From G020354785 sp964534745 (lineage in GTDB: Bacteria; Bacteroidota; Bacteroidia; Bacteroidales; UBA10428), in NCBI GenBank assembly GCA_964534745.1, contig CAZHQW010000003.1:29158-93157 (forward strand): a stretch of DNA of 64,000 bases, given 5' to 3'. A model generated the notes under the pieces. That model was not told where the DNA came from. It saw nothing but the letters and a program-made list of their open reading frames with translations, and did no database searches. The position numbers were made by a program, and so were the translations under genes. Below, piece after piece: positions 1-8,799 of the stretch; within the stretch, counting starts at the first letter, position 1; each line of letters begins with the position of its first letter.

Positions 1-650
1 GATGTATACAGGCAGTTGACTATACCCACAGAAATGAAGATGGCAGCGTAGGTTATATCCCCGATTCTCTTATAAACGAATTTACAACCAGAAATGGAAG
101 AAAAGTATATGACGGGGGAGGAATAACTCCTGATGTGAAGGTTGATTCGGAAACCCCTGGCAATATTACTATCAGCCTTTTTATAAAATATCTGATATTT
201 GATTTTGCTACGATTTTTGTTACAGAAAAAGATTCTATAGAGAATATTGGGGAATATGAATTTACAGATGATGATTACCAGGAGTTCCTTAAATTCCTCG
301 AGGATAAAGATATAGATTATACGACACAGAGCTGGAAAAACCTTGAAGAACTTATAAAAACGGCTAAAAAGGAAAAATACTATGTATATGCCGAGGAAGA
401 ATTCGCAGCACTTAAGCAAAAGCTTGCACATGATAAAAACAAGGACCTGCAAACATTCAAGGATGAAATAATCCAGTTGCTGATGGAAGAAATCGCCAGC
501 AGGTATGGTTACCAGGAAGGAAGGATAAAGATATCACTGAGAAATGACATTCAGTTTGAAAAAGCTGTAAGTATACTTAAAAATAAAGAGCAATATTTAA
601 GCATATTTAAAAATACGGAAAATAACAATACTGCCAGGACTGGTTTATAG
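1..650 (+). CDS. S41 family C-terminal processing peptidase, 3' part only
   Basis: The frame is open from base 3, so the gene starts left of the window. The first visible residues include RNGRKVYDGGGITPDV (about 87-135), the conserved segment near the end of the protease domain of S41 (tail-specific, CtpA-like) peptidases, which cleave periplasmic proteins near their C-termini. The rest is a helical, lysine-rich C-terminal extension of about 170 residues, as seen in Bacteroidota S41 proteins. The catalytic Ser/Lys and the PDZ domain are not in view. A GTG at 135 is an internal valine, not a start. The last six bases overlap a small convergent reading frame. Family assignment rests on the short conserved segment plus the long tail. 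Confidence 0.85.
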   Translation, partial: CIQAVDYTHRNEDGSVGYIPDSLINEFTTRNGRKVYDGGGITPDVKVDSETPGNITISLFIKYLIFDFATIFVTEKDSIENIGEYEFTDDDYQEFLKFLEDKDIDYTTQSWKNLEELIKTAKKEKYYVYAEEEFAALKQKLAHDKNKDLQTFKDEIIQLLMEEIASRYGYQEGRIKISLRNDIQFEKAVSILKNKEQYLSIFKNTENNNTARTGL

Positions 651-881
651 AAATCCAGCCTTACAATATTTAATGATTTCCTCATCGCAAGATTTTATAA
701 TCTGTCTTGGTATATTGTTGTCCACCTTAAAGAAGAAATCATTAATTTTTTTTACCGGTAAAATCTTTGCCAGGGTTCCGCTTAAGAAGACAGTGGTGTA
801 ATTATTTAAATTATCTGGAGGTGTATATATCGTATCCTCCTTACGTTCCATGGCCAATAATGATGCATCAACACCAAGCAT
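645..881 (-). CDS. Small hypothetical protein (78 aa)
   Basis: Unrecognised. From the ATG at 881 the frame encodes 78 residues with no signal peptide or membrane segment, ending FLSGTLAKILPV...CKAGFL. The same frame stays open upstream to a stop at 999-1001 without any ATG, GTG or TTG, so the readable peptide is longer than the annotated one. It lies downstream of the TonB-like gene on the same strand, overlaps the S41 stop by six bases tail to tail, and has no obvious ribosome binding site. It could be a real short gene, the relic of a longer one, or a chance frame. Confidence 0.35.
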   Translation of the reverse strand: MLGVDASLLAMERKEDTIYTPPDNLNNYTTVFLSGTLAKILPVKKINDFFFKVDNNIPRQIIKSCDEEIIKYCKAGFL

Positions 882-946
882 GTGTTGAGCATCGGAAGGA
901 TACCTGTATTTAACGAAATAAATTGTGATATTTTCTCTGCAATATT

Positions 947-1654
947 TTACTGGGGGATAAACTGGTACATTATGTAACCCTTCTGCCTGGGTACTGCATT
1001 AAAATCTGCGTTGAATCTTGTTCGCGAAGCATATTTTATTGCTGTCTCCAGGAGGCATTCGTCATTTGTCTCTGAATCTTCGGATATTGAGGTTGCAATA
1101 ACATTCCCTTTCTGGCTAACTTCTATGTTCACTACCACCAATCCACCGCCCTTGCATGTATAAACAGGTATAGGCAGATACTGTTTCATTCTGTTTTCAA
1201 GATAATAAGTTACGTTAGTGGGCCCGGTATATTCTTTGTCCGGTACCGATTCATTATTATCATTCATATTCTCTTCGTCGCTGTATGAAATATTACCTTT
1301 GTCAGGCAATGTTCTGTCGAGATATTGCTGCAGATTTTCTATCCCTTCTTCTTTCATGATTTGTTCAATATACTTTTCAGTACTTATCTTGTCATTTAGC
1401 TGGCTGGCCACATTTACTGCTATGTTTCTACGTACCTCTTCCTCAAGGGGCTCGATTTCGACAGGCAAATTCTCTATCTTTTCAAGAAACTCCTGAATAT
1501 CCACAAGCTTTTCATCAAATTCTATGGGAATAATATCCATTTGCTTCCTCCTGACATCCCCAACCTTAATAGTCAGGAATAATAAAACCAGCATCATATG
1601 AAATATAATTGTCCCTAAAATGCCGTTGACATTATCATTAGAGATAATCCTCAC
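947..1654 (-). CDS. TonB family energy-transducer-like protein
   Basis: This 235-residue protein has one N-terminal membrane segment (about residues 11-31), an acidic coiled linker (about 40-135) rich in Glu and Ile, and a C-terminal TonB-like domain (about 145-235) with GGGLVVVNIEVSQKGNV and the typical ending YIMYQFIPQ. TonB proteins couple the inner-membrane proton gradient to outer-membrane receptors; this copy has no proline-rich spacer and no ExbB/ExbD neighbours. Many Bacteroidota encode several such TonB-domain proteins with varied jobs. It follows the T9SS cargo gene on the same strand after 41 bases. The family is clear; the specific partner is unknown. Confidence 0.8.
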   Translation of the reverse strand: MRIISNDNVNGILGTIIFHMMLVLLFLTIKVGDVRRKQMDIIPIEFDEKLVDIQEFLEKIENLPVEIEPLEEEVRRNIAVNVASQLNDKISTEKYIEQIMKEEGIENLQQYLDRTLPDKGNISYSDEENMNDNNESVPDKEYTGPTNVTYYLENRMKQYLPIPVYTCKGGGLVVVNIEVSQKGNVIATSISEDSETNDECLLETAIKYASRTRFNADFNAVPRQKGYIMYQFIPQ

Positions 1655-1695
1655 ACTTATTTCCTTTTAAGTTAGGACATGAAATTACAAAATAT

Positions 1696-3711
1696 CTAAT
1701 TGACTAATATAAATTTTTGTGTCATAATTATTTCTTTATTAACCAGCCTCAGCATATAAATGCCTCTTCCCAGTCCGTTTAAATCCATCTCTGCCCTCCT
1801 GCAATTATCAATTAATAAAGTCCTTAATACCTGCCCGCAAGAGTTTATAATTTCCACACGTCCGGAGAAGTCATCAGCAGACTCTATCAATAATAATCTT
1901 GCAACCGGATTGGCTGATATCCTGACATTCCCTGCCAGGGGCTCCTCAGCAATTAAATTGCATATGTCAACATACAGGCTGGTAATAATAATACTGTCAC
2001 AGCCATAGCATGAGCTCAACGTATCATAAAATATTCCCGGCGAGCTTTGCCACTGTCCGCCGGCAAAAACGCTGTCATTATTGCATATTGTAATAAAAAT
2101 CTCCCTTTCATAAGTAGGCTCTATATATAGCTGGTATGATACTGTAGTATCAGTGAGGTTGCTTCCCGATAAAATACACCTGTATATCCCCTGATCTTCT
2201 TCCTGTAGATTCTCAAGAATATATATACTGTCATTTGCCCAGGGAATATCAGCACTGTCCTTCTGCCACCGGTACCCAAACTCATTGCCTGCCCTCAACG
2301 AAATATGATATGAAAAGATATCTCCCTGGCAGTACCGGTAATATAAAGGCTGAGGATTAGTATATGCCTGTGTTTCAACGGCATCCGACAATGTGCTGTC
2401 AGCCGAGTAACCGGTTATACGCATTCTTATCGCCGTATCTGCAGTAAAATATGATGGATTCCAGTAATAAACCGTATCCTTTATCCCGCTGGCAATATTC
2501 TTAAAATAACCTGAACCGTCATAACTTATTTCCACATTGTACCGAACTATATTTCCATCATCAGGATTATTAAGTGTCCACCTTGCAGGCTCAGAATCAT
2601 CCCATAAACCAGCACCTTGTGGATATACGATTGATATGTCAGGCTTTTCGTAAGAATGCAGCAATTCTGCAAATCCTATGCCTTCTACCGGCAAATTGTT
2701 TACCGTTCCGCTTACAAGTGTGCTGCCTTCATAAAACCTGAAAGGCAGGGCTACCTCATTATCTGAATTTCGTGTTGCAACCAGCAGATCAATATCAAGA
2801 GTATCTGCCTTTATATTCCATTTTTTCGAGTAGCATCTTTCGCCGTCCTGTGTGTATTCAAATTCCAGCCTCTGCACATTAAAATCAGAAAAAGTCAGAG
2901 AAGCAGAATCATTAATATAAACACTGCATATCCTGAAGGCTGATGCTTCGGGGATAGTCTTGTCCTCAGTAAAAATATTCCAGATATTCAGATCCATTCC
3001 ATTATCAAGCTGAATGCAGAACCATTCATAATCCTCGCTGCTATTTGGATTAAAACTCCCGAACTGGTGATCTATCCATCCTGTGCCTGAAATGCTGTCC
3101 TCATCGGATATAAAACCCATCAGGCCGGTAATATTTATCATAGTCTGTGAATAATAATATGTATATCCCGATGCGCCCTGGTAAAGAAATCCCGAATCAG
3201 CCAGTATCAGAGGACGCTTTAATGTATTGCAGTCAATATCAACCGAACCTGTTTGTGACTCCGCCTTAATGTGGTATTGAAAAGGCTTCATTCTACCTGC
3301 CGAATCAGTCAGTGTGGTCCATTTTTCAGTATGGACCAGGGGGAATCCTGCATTGGCGATTATATTAAGACTATCTACCGCAATGGACTGGTAAATACAT
3401 GGCAATGTCTCGTCATAAAACTGCTTTGTGGTTTCATTTGAGATATTAAATATTCTGAATCCATCAAATCCGAATGCAGGATAATAAAAATATGCCAGCA
3501 CAAAGGAACATTCATTGCCGGTTGTTTTTCCTTTTACATGCCCGTTAATATAAATCCATTCGATATCCTGGCCGGGATGAAACCCTTCATCGGCCGGAAA
3601 ACTTAATAAGCTTCCCGCCTGCTCATAGGGATAAGTCTTCCAGTACTGTGTATATAATTTACAGGAAAGGAATAGTAATAATATCAGTAATAAAGCAAAT
3701 TGCTTAACTAT
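1696..3711 (-). CDS. T9SS-secreted protein with AttH/CrtC lipocalin-like and Ig-like domains; no standard start codon
   Basis: From the first possible start (GTG at 3501) the protein is 601 residues, but the same frame is open upstream to a stop at 3724-3726 and encodes a convincing signal peptide (LLLILLLFLSCKLYTQ) followed by WIYINGHVKGK, the first strands of the domain. No ATG, GTG or TTG occurs in that stretch; the best-placed codon is ATA at 3711-3709. Domains in order: AttH/CrtC-like lipocalin fold (GTGWIDHQFGSF, GFAELLHSY), a beta domain with IVYPQGAGLWDD, an Ig-like domain (DSADIPWANDSIYIL), a cysteine-containing surface repeat, and a type A T9SS sorting domain at the end (VRISANPV ... 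GRGIYMLRLVN). It is probably exported and attached or released at the cell surface. The signal could be read by signal peptidase I (LYTQ) or II (LSC). Substrate unknown. Confidence 0.75.
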   Translation of the reverse strand: MVKQFALLLILLLFLSCKLYTQYWKTYPYEQAGSLLSFPADEGFHPGQDIEWIYINGHVKGKTTGNECSFVLAYFYYPAFGFDGFRIFNISNETTKQFYDETLPCIYQSIAVDSLNIIANAGFPLVHTEKWTTLTDSAGRMKPFQYHIKAESQTGSVDIDCNTLKRPLILADSGFLYQGASGYTYYYSQTMINITGLMGFISDEDSISGTGWIDHQFGSFNPNSSEDYEWFCIQLDNGMDLNIWNIFTEDKTIPEASAFRICSVYINDSASLTFSDFNVQRLEFEYTQDGERCYSKKWNIKADTLDIDLLVATRNSDNEVALPFRFYEGSTLVSGTVNNLPVEGIGFAELLHSYEKPDISIVYPQGAGLWDDSEPARWTLNNPDDGNIVRYNVEISYDGSGYFKNIASGIKDTVYYWNPSYFTADTAIRMRITGYSADSTLSDAVETQAYTNPQPLYYRYCQGDIFSYHISLRAGNEFGYRWQKDSADIPWANDSIYILENLQEEDQGIYRCILSGSNLTDTTVSYQLYIEPTYEREIFITICNNDSVFAGGQWQSSPGIFYDTLSSCYGCDSIIITSLYVDICNLIAEEPLAGNVRISANPVARLLLIESADDFSGRVEIINSCGQVLRTLLIDNCRRAEMDLNGLGRGIYMLRLVNKEIIMTQKFILVN

Positions 3712-4465
3712 AGGAGTTTGTCTTTAAAATGTTTTTAAGATTTTCTGTCAGCGTATGCTCTCTTTTCAGCTCTTTCAGGTATTTATTCTTTATCTCCAGT
3801 GCTCTTTCCAGGGTCTTGTTTTTATCAAATATCCTTATAACATCTTCAGGACCGGTAAATCTGTTAATAATACCAAGGGCAGGGTCAAAATTGTGATTTT
3901 TTATTGTATGTTTGACATTATTCGTAACATGAATAAGCAGCCTCCAGTTAATCTGTGAAGGTATTGTAAAATAAAATTTTTCTCCTTCGAATAAATCCCT
4001 GTAAATGCCTTCAGTAATCTCAGAAATCTTAAAATGTTTAAAAACCTTTATTTTACCTTCACAGTCAATCGTCCTGTTAGACATGAATTTAATATCATTG
4101 TTTTTGTAATCGAGCTGTATTTCAGGTATCATACAATATGTCTCCAGGCCTTTAATCCGTATACAGGGGAATATCCTGTTCTGGATAATTATTTCACTGC
4201 AGCTGAAACTACAATTATTATACTTCTCTTCTTTCAGCACTTTCGATATACGCTCTATCTTTTCCGGAAAATACCTGTACATTAAAATGAGGTATACATA
4301 ATTTAACTTCTTCCTGACTTCCTTCCCTTCCTTGTCCTGATACCCCGGGAACGGCTTCTCACTTTTCATGACAAGAGTATTGGGCAGGGTATCTTTTTCA
4401 ACGTTTTTCAGTCTTTCAACTTTAATTATACACCCTGTTGTTTCTATAATCTGATATGGTAACAT
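3704..4465 (-). CDS. Hypothetical protein (253 aa)
   Basis: I do not recognise the family. The 253 residues are lysine- and isoleucine-rich, with no signal peptide or membrane helix, so a cytoplasmic location is likely. Visible blocks include an N-terminal part with cysteines (NNCSFSCSEIIIQ, RIFPCIRIKG), a middle block FTIPSQINWRLLIHVTNNV and a basic helical C-terminus (about 205-253). The stop lies inside the start region of the downstream T9SS cargo gene, an arrangement typical of translational coupling. A TAnnTTTG-type box on the minus strand (4552-4559) lies about 90 bases upstream of the ATG. Confidence 0.7.
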   Translation of the reverse strand: MLPYQIIETTGCIIKVERLKNVEKDTLPNTLVMKSEKPFPGYQDKEGKEVRKKLNYVYLILMYRYFPEKIERISKVLKEEKYNNCSFSCSEIIIQNRIFPCIRIKGLETYCMIPEIQLDYKNNDIKFMSNRTIDCEGKIKVFKHFKISEITEGIYRDLFEGEKFYFTIPSQINWRLLIHVTNNVKHTIKNHNFDPALGIINRFTGPEDVIRIFDKNKTLERALEIKNKYLKELKREHTLTENLKNILKTNSYS

Positions 4466-4551
4466 AGCATTTAATTTTAAGGTTAACCAGTAGACTATAA
4501 AATATTGTTAACTATAGGGTTTTCAGGTATTTTTAGGATTTCTACAAGATA

Positions 4552-4559
4552 CAAAAATA
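4552..4559 (-). promoter_or_regulatory. Bacteroidota -7 box candidate
   Basis: Read on the minus strand this is TATTTTTG, matching TAnnTTTG. It lies in the 147-base gap before the 253-residue hypothetical gene. No well-spaced -33 TTG is visible, so the call is weak. Confidence 0.3.
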
Positions 4560-4612
4560 TCATTATATTACCAATTTAATTTGCTTTAATTTGACCGTTT
4601 GTGATAGTGATA

Positions 4613-7537
4613 CTATAAGAAGCTTGTATTAATGGATAAAATAAATTCCGTTGCAAAATTATTTTGCAAAGGCATGTATGAGCACCTGATTCCTGTGTTA
4701 AAAGGAAAAATAAATCTTAAAATATTCAAATCGGCAGTCAGTTCTGCCCCAAAGGAATTATATATGCCCGTAAATAAATCATCTTCTGATTCAGGATTAT
4801 CTCTGACATTATAACCATAGGCATGATCATAGAAAAGATTCATTTTTATCCTCCTGACATAAGCCAGCGGACCCAGGGAAATTTCGGGATAGGCCAGGGG
4901 CAATGAATAATCAAGGGACAGCTTCCACGACTCTTCAGAATAATAATTCGGATAACCGCGCGGCATAAGTATTCTGTTTATATAGTAAATAAACATTTCA
5001 GGGTATTGCTTTTGCATTCCTCCATAGATTCTGAAGCTATGATGTGGTAGTAATCCGGGAAAGTAAAACCGTGAGCTGACCGATAGCAATGAGCCAAATA
5101 ATTTATTTGAAAACGAGTGAGTGTATGTAAAATACAATGACTGTCCCCATATATAATCAATATCGCGGTATGAAAGCCTTAAGTATCTGTATAGTCCCAG
5201 CTTATAATGAATACCTGATATGCCTTTTTTATATCCGCCGTCAAAATAATAAAGTGTATTGAATTCGTATTCGGCCTGTGGAATTACTATTTTAACATAT
5301 TTACTATTGCTAAACTTCAGGGGCAGATAAGTTTTTACAAAATAGCTTTTCTTAAATGACATGTCTTCAGGGGCATCAATATTCTGATACAGCTTCAGGT
5401 AAGTTGACGGGCCTCCCAGCGCGGCTGAAAGTTCTATCACCGGATAAAATCCGGAATATGTAAATTTTGGATACAGGTAGTGATATCCGTTTTCATATGA
5501 ATATCCTATGCTTGAAAAAGCAGTACTCAGATTATTCTGTGATAGTATTGTTAATCCCAATGACACCGGCAATTCCGACAAATCAATATCATCATAGTCA
5601 AGGTCAATATAAAACGGATACCAGCTATGAAAATTAAACATATGTGCCAGACGCGAATAATAAACTGGCTTATATATTTCAGTGGGTATGTCACTTTCCT
5701 GTATATTCTTACCTTCCTGCTGTGCCAGTGGCCTGTACCATTTTACCGATTTGTCGCTTACGTTCTTCATGGGAATCCATCCCGATGTATCAAGCTCCGC
5801 TGATACCGACTTATATCCGTTTGAAGTATAGTCCGCATATATCATTTCATCACTTCCCGGTTTTACCGAGGGATCATTTGCTCCGTATATGGAAGAAGTT
5901 ACCTGGAATACATTTCCTGATACTTTACTGATAGCATAAATATTGTCGATTCCATTAAATCCTCCGGTAAATAGAACATAACTCTTCCATTCCACAGGAT
6001 GTGAAATCTCGGTATTTTTTGAATTAAACATAGTGCTCCATGCCCTTCCCGCAAAACTGTATTTCATTATTTTCTTGCCATCTTCACTAACGGCAACAGC
6101 TAAAATATCACCGCCGGCTGTCCATTCAGGATACTGAAGCATCATACCTGCGGGAGACTGTATTCTGTTTACAACATCTCCGTTATGTGCATCAATTACT
6201 GCTAAATAATTATTATTACAGTTATCTATCTCAATTACAACTACTTTACTTCCGTCATTTGAAATAGAAGGTGAAAAATATCTTGTTTTTCGCGTCAGTT
6301 GCTCTTTCTTTCCGGTTTCTATATCCATAATTTTAATCACAGAAAAGCTGCGTTGTTCCCATCTGGGGTCAGGTACTACTTCATCCCAGACAATTTTATT
6401 GCACCGTGATGATATCCTGTCAGTTGACATATATCCGGGAGTATGTATTGTCTTTTCGTGCCCGGCTTCCGAAATCAGCACAAAGCGGGTTAAGTGGTCA
6501 ATGCTGCTTTTTAAAACAACAACAGTACTGTCACTGACATACTGAGGATACCTGTAGCTTGTATAAAATTTTGTTCTTTCTGGCGAAATATATGAATAAT
6601 CCGTATAATTAATATTTTTCATCTGATTAGTCCACAAGTATTTAAGGCTATCAAATGTTTCTTCATACAATTTTACCTTTGAAAGGTTATAGTTCTTTTT
6701 CAATCCAAGGTAAAAGGGGCATAACAAATAAGGATTCCTGGCAACATTATCCAGCATGTTGCTGCAAAAGGCGCTGTCATATTTTAACCTTGCATATGCT
6801 ACCATAAAATATCCCGAATGATAATAGTCCGGTATATACTCCCTGAATGAGCCAAAATACATTCTATCATAAGAAATCTTACTTTCACTTTCCGTAACAA
6901 TAGCCCTTAATTTCATTTCAAATGAAGGAAGCCTTCCTCTGCCTGTGCTTGAAAGAGCTGTTTCCGTTACAACGGCATCTCCTTCCAAAAACCAGAGGGG
7001 CAGATACCCAACCAGCGCAGCTGTCGCCTGCTGTCCGAAAGCCAATGTTAATATTCGCGTAAATCCCTGGTTGAGTTTATTAACCTGTGCTATATGCCTG
7101 AACTCATGGAGTGCAAGTTGTTCGAGCCAGTCTTCCCCGTAAATGTCATGCGGAGGAGTAGTAATAAACTCCATACGTTTTGGAGCCCATGATACATACC
7201 CGTTAGATAGTACGGAACTGTTGTGGAGTATAACCGGAACTTTGCCCGGTCTGCTGTCAAGGCTTTTTGTGATATGCTCATACGAATAATCAAGAATGTT
7301 TGCCAGTCTGTTTGACTCTTTGTAGAATTCCTTCGGGTATATAATTTTGAAGTGCGCTGTATTTATCTGTTCCCATGAAGTTGAAAACGGATCCTGTCCG
7401 GTTGAATAGAACTGCGCAGATCCTTGTAAGTCAGACAAATTAAGAAAGAGAAGAAAAATAAAAAAACTCTTATAATTAAAGGCTTTAAATCTAAGTTTCG
7501 ATAGTCTCACGTTGAATTTTGCTCCCAAAATAATCAA
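4613..7537 (-). CDS. Outer-membrane protein: HExxH metallopeptidase, WD40-like propeller, beta barrel
   Basis: This 974-residue protein begins with a basic region and a hydrophobic signal (about 25-42, ending GSAQ). Residues about 50-300 resemble peptidase MA-type gluzincins: H144-E-F-R-H148 forms HExxH and WFLEGDA (E185) supplies the expected third zinc ligand. Residues about 310-620 hold TolB/WD40-like propeller blades (SPSISNDGSKVVVIEID, YPEWTAGGDILAV). The last 300 residues alternate aromatic and polar residues and end in ...INTSFL, typical of an outer-membrane barrel. The predicted topology is a barrel-anchored protease facing the periplasm or the surface. It is ten bases downstream of the U32 gene and probably shares its operon. 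Substrate unknown; the barrel is inferred from sequence pattern. Confidence 0.8.
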   Translation of the reverse strand: MIILGAKFNVRLSKLRFKAFNYKSFFIFLLFLNLSDLQGSAQFYSTGQDPFSTSWEQINTAHFKIIYPKEFYKESNRLANILDYSYEHITKSLDSRPGKVPVILHNSSVLSNGYVSWAPKRMEFITTPPHDIYGEDWLEQLALHEFRHIAQVNKLNQGFTRILTLAFGQQATAALVGYLPLWFLEGDAVVTETALSSTGRGRLPSFEMKLRAIVTESESKISYDRMYFGSFREYIPDYYHSGYFMVAYARLKYDSAFCSNMLDNVARNPYLLCPFYLGLKKNYNLSKVKLYEETFDSLKYLWTNQMKNINYTDYSYISPERTKFYTSYRYPQYVSDSTVVVLKSSIDHLTRFVLISEAGHEKTIHTPGYMSTDRISSRCNKIVWDEVVPDPRWEQRSFSVIKIMDIETGKKEQLTRKTRYFSPSISNDGSKVVVIEIDNCNNNYLAVIDAHNGDVVNRIQSPAGMMLQYPEWTAGGDILAVAVSEDGKKIMKYSFAGRAWSTMFNSKNTEISHPVEWKSYVLFTGGFNGIDNIYAISKVSGNVFQVTSSIYGANDPSVKPGSDEMIYADYTSNGYKSVSAELDTSGWIPMKNVSDKSVKWYRPLAQQEGKNIQESDIPTEIYKPVYYSRLAHMFNFHSWYPFYIDLDYDDIDLSELPVSLGLTILSQNNLSTAFSSIGYSYENGYHYLYPKFTYSGFYPVIELSAALGGPSTYLKLYQNIDAPEDMSFKKSYFVKTYLPLKFSNSKYVKIVIPQAEYEFNTLYYFDGGYKKGISGIHYKLGLYRYLRLSYRDIDYIWGQSLYFTYTHSFSNKLFGSLLSVSSRFYFPGLLPHHSFRIYGGMQKQYPEMFIYYINRILMPRGYPNYYSEESWKLSLDYSLPLAYPEISLGPLAYVRRIKMNLFYDHAYGYNVRDNPESEDDLFTGIYNSFGAELTADLNILRFIFPFNTGIRCSYMPLQNNFATEFILSINTSFL

Positions 7538-7547
7538 ATTACAAACT

Positions 7548-8789
7548 TTATGCGTCTACTATTTTAAAAAGCTTATCCGATCTTCTTATAAGCCTTTCAA
7601 TGGGTATTGAGAATCTCTGGCCCTGTACTGTCTGTAATACATTCTTAAGATCTACCCTTATTTCTTTGACAATAGTCTGTATTACTCCTGTTGTCGGACC
7701 CGTTATAAGTATCTCATCGCCTACGTTCAGTGTACTTGCTTCACATGTGAATTCAGCAACCTTAATTCTGTCAAAATAATTTACTCCTTTCCCTATAAAT
7801 ATTTTCCTTTTGGTAGCCTTTGAGCCATAAATATCACTCCATTCACCCAGTTTTTTACCAAGGTAATATCCGTCCCAGAATCCCCTGTTAAAAACAGCTG
7901 ATAATCGTTCAGTCCATTTATCTGCCTTGTCTTTTGTGAATGTGCCATTCAGGCATGAATTTATTGCTTCGTTATAACATTCGGTCACAGTTTTAACATA
8001 TTCGGGAGGCCTTGCTCTTCCTTCAATTTTCAGAACACTGACCCCCGCTTTGAGGATTTTATCCAGGAAGTGTATTGTACAAAGGTCTTTTGGGGACATT
8101 ATATGCTCATTCTCAATATCCAGTTCAAATCCTGTTTCTTTATCCCTTACAGTGTATGTTCGACGGCAATCCTGCAGGCATTCACCCCTGTTTGCGGAAT
8201 AGTTGTGTTCATGAAGGCTCAGGTAGCATTTTCCTGAAATTGACATGCACAGGGCCCCATGAATAAAAAGCTCAATCTTAACATAATCTCCCGATGGGCC
8301 ATTTATTTTATCTTTTACTATATGCTTTGCAATATCGGATATCTGCTTCAAGCTTAGTTCCCTTGCAAGGACTATTACATCAGCATATTTTGAAAAAACC
8401 CTTAAAGATTCAATATTGCTGATATTTGCCTGGGTTGAAATATGTACGCTCATACCAGCATTGTGTGCATATTCAATGGCTGCGAGGTCAGAAACAATAA
8501 CCCCGTGTATCCCTGCTTTCTTTGCCAGGTCTATTATTTCTCTGATTCTTGGCAGCTCTGAGTCAAATAAAACAGTGTTTAAAGCAAGATAAGCCCTGAT
8601 ATTGTATTCATTACAAATATCTGTAATCTTATCCAGATCGGCTTCGGTAAAGTTGTATGATGATCTGGCACGCATGTTAAGTTTTCCCAGTCCGAAATAT
8701 ACCGAATTCGCGCCTCCCTGTATAGCTGCCATCAGCGAGTCAAAAGACCCTGCCGGAGCTGTCAGATCAATATCATCTCTTTTAATCAT
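7548..8789 (-). CDS. U32 family peptidase-like protein (TrhP/YegQ type)
   Basis: The 413-residue protein has the family start LTAPAGSFDSLMAAIQGGANSVYFG and the U32 cysteine signature (GALCMSISGKC ... RGECLQDCRRTY, about residues 175-205), then KIEGRARPPEYV and a C-terminal small beta domain. Although named peptidases, characterised TrhP/YegQ-type members act in prephenate-dependent hydroxylation of tRNA wobble uridine, and RlhA in rRNA hydroxylation; the cysteines suggest an iron-sulfur cluster. The length is close to YegQ. It lies ten bases after the PfkB gene and ten before the outer-membrane protein. The family is clear; tRNA modification is the likely role. Confidence 0.88.
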   Translation of the reverse strand: MIKRDDIDLTAPAGSFDSLMAAIQGGANSVYFGLGKLNMRARSSYNFTEADLDKITDICNEYNIRAYLALNTVLFDSELPRIREIIDLAKKAGIHGVIVSDLAAIEYAHNAGMSVHISTQANISNIESLRVFSKYADVIVLARELSLKQISDIAKHIVKDKINGPSGDYVKIELFIHGALCMSISGKCYLSLHEHNYSANRGECLQDCRRTYTVRDKETGFELDIENEHIMSPKDLCTIHFLDKILKAGVSVLKIEGRARPPEYVKTVTECYNEAINSCLNGTFTKDKADKWTERLSAVFNRGFWDGYYLGKKLGEWSDIYGSKATKRKIFIGKGVNYFDRIKVAEFTCEASTLNVGDEILITGPTTGVIQTIVKEIRVDLKNVLQTVQGQRFSIPIERLIRRSDKLFKIVDA

Positions 8790-8799
8790 CGTTCCTGTA

